Shown: positions 59,910 through 64,000 of the stretch, piece by piece
Layout of the letters: every line of letters starts with the position of its first letter
Position numbering within the stretch: position 1 is the first letter of the stretch
Origin: Streptomyces adelaidensis
Lineage (GTDB): Bacteria > Actinomycetota > Actinomycetes > Streptomycetales > Streptomycetaceae
Direction of reading: 5' to 3'
Length of the DNA stretch: 64,000 nucleotides
NCBI RefSeq assembly: GCF_016598475.1
Contig: NZ_JAEMUX010000012.1
Span: 86,396 to 150,395, forward strand
Notes under the pieces: generated by a model
Told to the model about the DNA's origin: nothing
What the model saw: only the letters and a program-made list of their open reading frames with translations
Database searches by the model: none
Position numbers and translations under genes: made by a program

Positions 59910-60830
59910 ATGTCGGACGAACGCCTCACGGTGGCGGTACTGGGCCCGGGCGGAGTAGGCGGCCTGCTGGCCGCCCTACTGGCCCGCACCGGCCACAGAG
60001 TGATCTGCCTGGCCGGAGAGGAAACGGCACAGACCCTGGAGAAGACCGGCATCCAGGTGACAAGCCCCCGCTTCGGAGAGTTCACCACCCACGTGGAATC
60101 CGCCACCGAACTCCGCGAACCGGTCGACGCGGCCCTGATCACGGTGAAACACACAACGCTGGCGCCGGCCCTGCACCGCCTCCCGCCGACAGCCCTCACC
60201 CCCGAAACCCTGATCGTCCCGTTCCTGAACGGCGTGGAACACCCGGCACTTCTCCGCGCCCACTACGGCGGCACGGCCGCCCACGTCGCCCCGGCCACCA
60301 TCCGCGTCGAGTCGACCCGCGTGACCCCGGGCGTCATCGAGCACGGCAGCCCCTTCGCGGAGGTCGACCTCACCGGCGACGCGGCCCCCCGCGCCCGCCT
60401 CAACTCCCTTGCCGGGGCCCTGGAATGGTCCGGCGTGACCACCCGCCTGCTGGCGGACGAGACGGCGGTGCTGTGGGCGAAGATGTCGTTCCTGGCCCCG
60501 TTCGCCCTGCTGACGACCCGCCACGGCCTGCCTCTCGGCGAGATCCGCACCCACCACCGCGAGGAACTGACGGCCCTGGTAGAGGAGACGGCGGCGGTCG
60601 GCACGGCCGCCGGCGCCCCTGTGGACCCGGCCGAGACCCTGCGCCGCTACGACGCCTTCCCGCCCGCCACGAAGTCCTCCATGCAACGCGACGCCGAGGC
60701 CGGCCGCCCCCTCGAACTGGACGCGATCGGCGGGGCGTTGCTCCGCGCGGCGGAACGACACTGCGTACGGGTCCCCGTGGCGACGAAGGTGGTGACGGAA
60801 CTCCGGACGGCAGCCGGGACACCCGACTGA
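59910..60830 (+). CDS. 2-dehydropantoate 2-reductase-like protein (ApbA/PanE family)
   Basis: A 306-residue NADPH-dependent reductase. The Rossmann motif is VLGPGGVGGLLAALLARTGH (about 10-29). LITVKHTTLA holds a likely catalytic Lys, PFLNGVEH the conserved Asn, and the helical C-terminal domain has ALWAKMSFL-like and SSMQRDAEAGRPLELDAIGG segments. It reduces ketopantoate or a similar 2-oxo acid. GAGGGG precedes the ATG. Confidence 0.85.
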   Translation: MSDERLTVAVLGPGGVGGLLAALLARTGHRVICLAGEETAQTLEKTGIQVTSPRFGEFTTHVESATELREPVDAALITVKHTTLAPALHRLPPTALTPETLIVPFLNGVEHPALLRAHYGGTAAHVAPATIRVESTRVTPGVIEHGSPFAEVDLTGDAAPRARLNSLAGALEWSGVTTRLLADETAVLWAKMSFLAPFALLTTRHGLPLGEIRTHHREELTALVEETAAVGTAAGAPVDPAETLRRYDAFPPATKSSMQRDAEAGRPLELDAIGGALLRAAERHCVRVPVATKVVTELRTAAGTPD

Positions 60831-60857
60831 GCCACCGAACGCCCGCCCCCGACCCCC

Positions 60858-61787
60858 TCACCCCTCGGCCACCGCCCGCACCCCACCCCCCACCCGCACC
60901 GCGTGCCGCGCCACCGTGTCGGCGAAGGCGCGGGCCGGCGGGGACAGCGCCTCCCAGCGCCGTACGGCCCAGCCGACGGTGAGCGGCGGCAGGTCGGGGA
61001 CCGGGACGAAGCGGAGTCCGGCGTGGCCGGGGCCGGTCCAGCCCGGGAGGGCGGGGACGACAGCCGGGCCGACGCCGAGTTCGGCGAGGAGGATCGCGGT
61101 GTCCCAGTCGGCGACCCCGGCACCGGACGAGTTGGTGGTGATGCCCAACCCCCCGTAGGCGGCGGCGAGATGGGCGTAGGAGGTGGAGTTCTCCGGCAGT
61201 CCGATGAGCCGCATCCCGGCCAGCTCCTTGCCCTCGATCCGCTCCCGCCCGGCGAGTTCGTCGTCGGCGCGTACGGCGAGCACCCAGGGCAGCTCCGCCA
61301 CGGCCCGCTGTTCGATGCCGCGGACGGCGGGCCCGAGGGTCAGCCACGACAGGTCGAGGTCGCGGGCGGGGTCGGCCAGCGCGTCGACGCACCCGGCGCT
61401 GGACCGTACGGTCTGGAACTCCAGGACCACGTCCGGGTACGACCGCCGGAAGTCGACGATGCCCTGCGCCATGAAGTGCCGCACGGTGGTGCCGCCGGTG
61501 GCGATCCGTACGACACCGGCGTCGCCGCGCACCAGGTCGGCGAGCCGCCGCAGCGCGAGGTCGAGCCCGGTGATGCCCTCTGCCGCCGCATCCTGGAGCA
61601 CCCGCCCGGCCCGGGTGGGCACGACCCCCCGCGCCTGCCGCTCCACCAGCCCGACCCCGACCTCCCGCTCCAGCCGCCGCACATGCTGACTCACCGCCGA
61701 CTGCGTACAGCCCAGCTCACGGGCGACCGCGCTGAGGCTCCCGGCCCGGCACACGGCGACGAAGACACGGAGATCGTCGAGGGTCAT
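60858..61787 (-). CDS. LysR-family transcriptional regulator
   Basis: A 309-residue LysR protein: winged HTH (DLRVFVAVCRAGSLSAVARE, LGCTQSAVSQHVRRLEREVG) at 1-60 and a periplasmic-binding-like effector domain from about 90 (VRIATGGTTVRHFMAQGIVD). It is convergent with the reductase gene and divergent from the DUF4232 gene. A perfect palindrome at 61799-61818 lies right before its start, suggesting autoregulation. Confidence 0.9.
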   Translation of the reverse strand: MTLDDLRVFVAVCRAGSLSAVARELGCTQSAVSQHVRRLEREVGVGLVERQARGVVPTRAGRVLQDAAAEGITGLDLALRRLADLVRGDAGVVRIATGGTTVRHFMAQGIVDFRRSYPDVVLEFQTVRSSAGCVDALADPARDLDLSWLTLGPAVRGIEQRAVAELPWVLAVRADDELAGRERIEGKELAGMRLIGLPENSTSYAHLAAAYGGLGITTNSSGAGVADWDTAILLAELGVGPAVVPALPGWTGPGHAGLRFVPVPDLPPLTVGWAVRRWEALSPPARAFADTVARHAVRVGGGVRAVAEG

Positions 61788-61798
61788 GAAGCGACGAT

Positions 61799-61818
61799 AC
61801 CCAAGGGCAACCTTGGGT
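61799..61818. promoter_or_regulatory. Palindromic operator candidate before the LysR gene
   Basis: ACCCAAGG-GCAA-CCTTGGGT is a perfect 8-bp-arm palindrome 12 nt upstream of the LysR start codon. LysR proteins bind such dyads near their own promoter. It overlaps the expected ribosome-binding area of the transcript, so a leaderless or further-upstream start is likely. Confidence 0.5.
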
Positions 61819-61994
61819 GACACGCGTCCCCAAACGGCCACGCCTCTGTGATCTCTTGGCGGAACCGCCCCTTCCATGCACGTGATGGGTAACAGACCTG
61901 TGCGGCAGGCGCGTTGAAGGCAGTTCGTGTCGCAAGCTCGGCTTGTCATCCGAAGTCGAGAGCGGCCGCCCACGGCCGACCACGGGGGAACACC

Positions 61995-62684
61995 ATGAAT
62001 CCTGCTGCCCGCAAGAGCCACAGAGGCTGGAAGTCCTACGCCCTCGGGGCCACGGCGGTCGCCGCGCTGCTCGCGTCCACGGCGTGCGAGCCGAGCGCGG
62101 CCGACGGCTCGGACGACGCCAAGTCCTCGGACCGGCCGAGCGCGACGAGCTCGCCGAAGCCCGGCGGCGGTTCGGGCAACGGCGGAAGCGACGACGGCGG
62201 GGACGACAACGGCGACAACGGCGACAACGGCGACAACGGCGACAGCACCACCATCGCCGCCTGCTCCGCAGACGACGTCTCGTTCTCCGCCACGAGCCAG
62301 GACGAGGAGGGCGACAGCCTCAGGCACCTCCTCCTCACCGTCACCAACGCCGGCGACAAGAAGTGCAACGTCTACCACTACCCCTACATGAAGTTCGCCG
62401 GCGCCAAGGCCCCGGTCGCCGTGATCAAGGACAGCGAGGACGAGCCCTTCGCCCTCGCTCCGGGTGAGGAGGCGTACGCCGCTCTGCTCGTCAACAGCGG
62501 CGGCATGGACACGTACGACACGGACACCATCCCCATCAGCCTCCAGGGCCCCGAACTCGGCAGCGAGGCAAGCGAGCCGACCGACGTCGACCTGCCCGGC
62601 GTGGCGGCGTTCGACGACGGCGCCCGCGTCACGTACTGGATGACGGCCTCCGGCCTCGCCCTGCGCTTCATCATGTCGTCCTGA
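61995..62684 (+). CDS. DUF4232 secreted lipoprotein-like protein
   Basis: A 229-residue protein. The N-terminus is basic and hydrophobic and ends in LLASTACEPS, a fair lipobox with the lipid-attachment Cys near residue 31. A Gly/Asp/Asn-rich linker with GDN repeats follows (about 55-85). The C-terminal domain (ACSADDVSFSATSQDEEGDS, LLLTVTNAGDKKCNVYHYPY) matches DUF4232. GGGGAAC precedes the ATG. Function unknown. Confidence 0.8.
   Translation: MNPAARKSHRGWKSYALGATAVAALLASTACEPSAADGSDDAKSSDRPSATSSPKPGGGSGNGGSDDGGDDNGDNGDNGDNGDSTTIAACSADDVSFSATSQDEEGDSLRHLLLTVTNAGDKKCNVYHYPYMKFAGAKAPVAVIKDSEDEPFALAPGEEAYAALLVNSGGMDTYDTDTIPISLQGPELGSEASEPTDVDLPGVAAFDDGARVTYWMTASGLALRFIMSS
62210..62245. repeat. 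9-bp GGCGACAAC tandem repeat
   Basis: About four copies encode the Gly-Asp-Asn linker of the DUF4232 protein. In-frame slippage would alter linker length. Confidence 0.7.
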
Positions 62685-62822
62685 CGAACCTCGGTCCGGC
62701 AGCCACTTCCCCGCGGCCTGCTGAAGCGCTCAGCACGAGCCGTGCCCGTGCTGAGCACGAGCCGTGCCCGAATTGACTGAAGAAACTCGCATCCCAAAAT
62801 CGAACAGGCGTACCATTGCCGC

Positions 62823-63152
62823 GTGGCCAAGACCTATGACTTCCCCAGTGACCTCCTCGCCGGCCAGGAGGAGCTGCATCAGGTCCGGGCCGAGCTCCTG
62901 GCCCTGCTGAAGCGGCTGCCCTGGTCGGTCGAACCCCTGGACGGTTTCAGCGACGCCAACGGCTGGCGCAAGGTCGAACGCCCCGCCTCCCCCGGCTGGA
63001 CCCCCGACGAACAGGCGGAGGTCGAGAAGCTCCGCGAACGTGAGCGAGAGCTGGCCGTCTTCGTGAGCTGCCACCGCTTCTGGGCCGAGATCGCCACGGA
63101 GGAGAAGGTCGACGCCCGCACCTGGCTGAAGCACACCGGCGGGGAGGACTGA
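62823..63152 (+). CDS. Conserved hypothetical protein, 109 residues
   Basis: A soluble, mostly helical protein (EELHQVRAELLALLKRLPWS, EQAEVEKLRERERELAVFVS) with a central PASPGWTPDEQ turn. Similar small proteins are frequent next to tRNA genes in Streptomyces, as far as I recall. The GTG at 62823 is the first suitable start. A perfect hairpin follows the stop. Confidence 0.65.
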   Translation: MAKTYDFPSDLLAGQEELHQVRAELLALLKRLPWSVEPLDGFSDANGWRKVERPASPGWTPDEQAEVEKLRERERELAVFVSCHRFWAEIATEEKVDARTWLKHTGGED

Positions 63153-63158
63153 GACGAC

Positions 63159-63190
63159 GAAGACCCCGGCCGTGCTCGGCCGGGGTCTTC
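63159..63190. terminator. Perfect 13-bp hairpin between gene and tRNA fragment
   Basis: GAAGACCCCGGCC pairs with GGCCGGGGTCTTC around GTGCTC. It would end the 62823 gene and also transcription of the tRNA from the other side. Confidence 0.8.
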
Positions 63191-63201
63191 GGTCTTCGTC
63201 C

Positions 63202-63247
63202 TGGTGGGCATGGACGGTTTCGAACCGCCGACATCCTGCTTGTAAGA
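63202..63247 (-). tRNA. tRNA-Val(UAC), 3' half only (attachment-site remnant)
   Basis: Read on the - strand, the segment goes from the anticodon loop CTTACAA through GCAGG, the variable region, the T arm (GGCGG TTCGAAA CCGTC) and the acceptor CATGCCC to ACCA. It fits the 3' half of tRNA-Val with anticodon UAC. Upstream, the D arm and the 5' strands are missing: the sequence turns into unrelated DNA exactly at the anticodon loop. This is the typical trace of site-specific integration into a tRNA gene, with the complete gene at the other end of the element. Confidence 0.75.
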
Positions 63248-63787
63248 GTAGGTTCGCAGCTTGTTGCGGTGCTGGTGGGAGGCCTGTAGTGCGCCGACCT
63301 GGGCAGCCGTCGCGCATTCGGAGTTGCTTCGCGTCGGCTCGGGTCGGTTCGCGTCGCTTCCATGCCTGTGATCCACTCCCGTCTCGCTCCCACCCGTCCG
63401 GGGTGTTCGCGCAGGTGGAGAGCGATATTGCGCGCGTCCCCCGACCGCCGGAGCAGTCGGGGGACGCTGTGTGCCGGACCCCTGTGGAGGGGGCCGCCCT
63501 GCCAGGAGGCCCGGCACGATGAGGGGGTGGGGGGTTGGCTCTATGTCTAACAGGGCTTGCCCTCGGTAGTCACTCACTCATTCGAGTGAACGTGCGTTCG
63601 ATTTATGCACATTACATCTAGCCCTGCGGCATATGCCATAACGCCGCAGGGCTTTGCCGTGCCTGGCACCGCTTCGACACCCCGAACTGCATGTGCCCCG
63701 AGAGTCTCCACCCATGCCACTCTTGATCATAAAAAGCCTGATGTCACCAGGCTGACATATGATCCCGCAGGTCAGAGCCTCTGTCGA
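63248..63787. other. Non-coding arm of the element
   Basis: About 540 bp without a supportable gene. It contains TTCGCGTCG twice at a 20-bp period (63328-63336, 63348-63356), a perfect 12-bp hairpin (63434-63467, GCGTCCCCCGAC and complement), a terminator-like hairpin at 63620-63653 and AT-richer DNA (63590-63620, 63720-63770) that may hold promoters. The direct repeats could be integrase arm sites. Confidence 0.5.
63620..63653 (+). terminator. Terminator-like hairpin in element arm
   Basis: AGCCCTGCGGC pairs with GCCGCAGGGCT (11 bp) around a 12-nt loop and is followed by TTG on the + strand. It lies upstream of the XRE gene at 63788. Confidence 0.6.
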
Positions 63788-64000
63788 GTGCCCAGCCACC
63801 CGCCCGACACCGACCCATGGCTCCTCCGCGAACGCGAACGCATCGGCAGGTGCATCCAACGGGCCCGCCTACACCGCGACTTCACCCAGGACGCCGTCTT
63901 CCTCGCCATCCCCCTGAACCGGAGCTACTACCAGGACATCGAGGCCGGCCGAGCCAACCCCACGCTGGACACGCTCAACGCGATCGCCCGCGTCCTCGGT
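63788..64000 (+). CDS. XRE-family regulator, N-terminal part (runs off window)
   Basis: A partial protein of at least 71 residues starting at GTG 63788. The HTH is clear: ERIGRCIQRARLHRDFTQDA, then YYQDIEAGRANPTLDTLNAI. It resembles the 79-residue regulator at 11732 in length of spacer and in the TQ..VFLA and EAG..NPT.xTL motifs. It is probably the first gene and regulator of the element that begins at the tRNA-Val fragment. Confidence 0.75.
   Translation, partial: MPSHPPDTDPWLLRERERIGRCIQRARLHRDFTQDAVFLAIPLNRSYYQDIEAGRANPTLDTLNAIARVLG

Larger units (their letters stand above)
63202..64000. mobile_element. Probable start of a second integrative element (partial)
   Basis: The tRNA-Val 3' fragment marks one junction. 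To its right the DNA changes character: no chromosomal gene, several strong hairpins, short direct repeats and then an XRE regulator. Because the tRNA reads leftward, the complete gene and the integrase should lie to the right, outside the window. AICE-type elements of Streptomyces (pSAM2-like) use such sites. Its type cannot be settled here. Confidence 0.5.

Overview
The window is a high-GC actinobacterial chromosome segment, almost certainly Streptomyces. Signs of this are the G/C-ending codon use, frequent GTG/TTG starts, the gene families of the flanking chromosome and a dispersed repeat near 59.4 kb typical of Streptomyces. Four blocks of different origin are visible.

(1) 1-10.3 kb is an accessory island on the + strand. 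It opens with the C-terminal end of a Tn3-family transposase and an EamA-type exporter. A terminator separates these from a tight seven-gene operon: heme-oxygenase-like diiron oxidase, Fe(II)/2-oxoglutarate dioxygenase, DapF-fold protein with Ser at both catalytic Cys positions, molybdopterin oxidoreductase, aldo/keto reductase, PLP aminotransferase-fold enzyme, and ornithine-cyclodeaminase-like enzyme. Most junctions are 4-nt ATGA/GTGA overlaps. It looks like a compact pathway that makes or breaks down an unusual amino acid; I do not recognise the product. The island ends inside a truncated HAD phosphatase gene near 10.29 kb.

(2) About 11.2-52.6 kb is a siphovirus-type prophage of about 41 kb, read almost wholly on the - strand. 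From right to left it carries: large serine integrase (52.4 kb), divergent XRE regulator switch (48.9-50.1 kb), a long run of small zinc-ribbon and HTH early genes of unknown function (36-48.6 kb), HNH endonuclease, small and large terminase, portal, MuF-like protein, scaffold, major capsid, connector and head-tail genes, major tail protein, G/GT tail chaperones with a canonical GGGAAAC frameshift site, tape measure, minor tail, beta-helix tail spike and a lysis cassette (amidase endolysin plus two small membrane proteins). A regulator module (12.0-14.1 kb) with striking palindromes lies at the left end. An 11-bp identical sequence at 11,229 and 52,633 is my best guess for the attachment core.

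(3) 52.7-63.2 kb is ordinary chromosome: secreted DUF1524/HNH nuclease, PhoD-type phosphatase, FAD/NAD(P)-binding protein, DoxX, Cu/Zn-SOD-like protein, DedA/VTT protein, DUF2277, ketopantoate-reductase-like enzyme, LysR regulator, DUF4232 lipoprotein and a small conserved protein. The TMEM165/GDT1 gene at 10.6-11.2 kb probably belongs to this chromosomal block, on the other side of the prophage.

(4) At 63.2 kb lies the 3' half of a tRNA-Val(UAC) gene, cut at the anticodon loop. This is the usual scar of a tyrosine-integrase element. A second integrative element probably starts there and runs off the right edge; its first visible gene is a short XRE regulator resembling the one at 11.7 kb.
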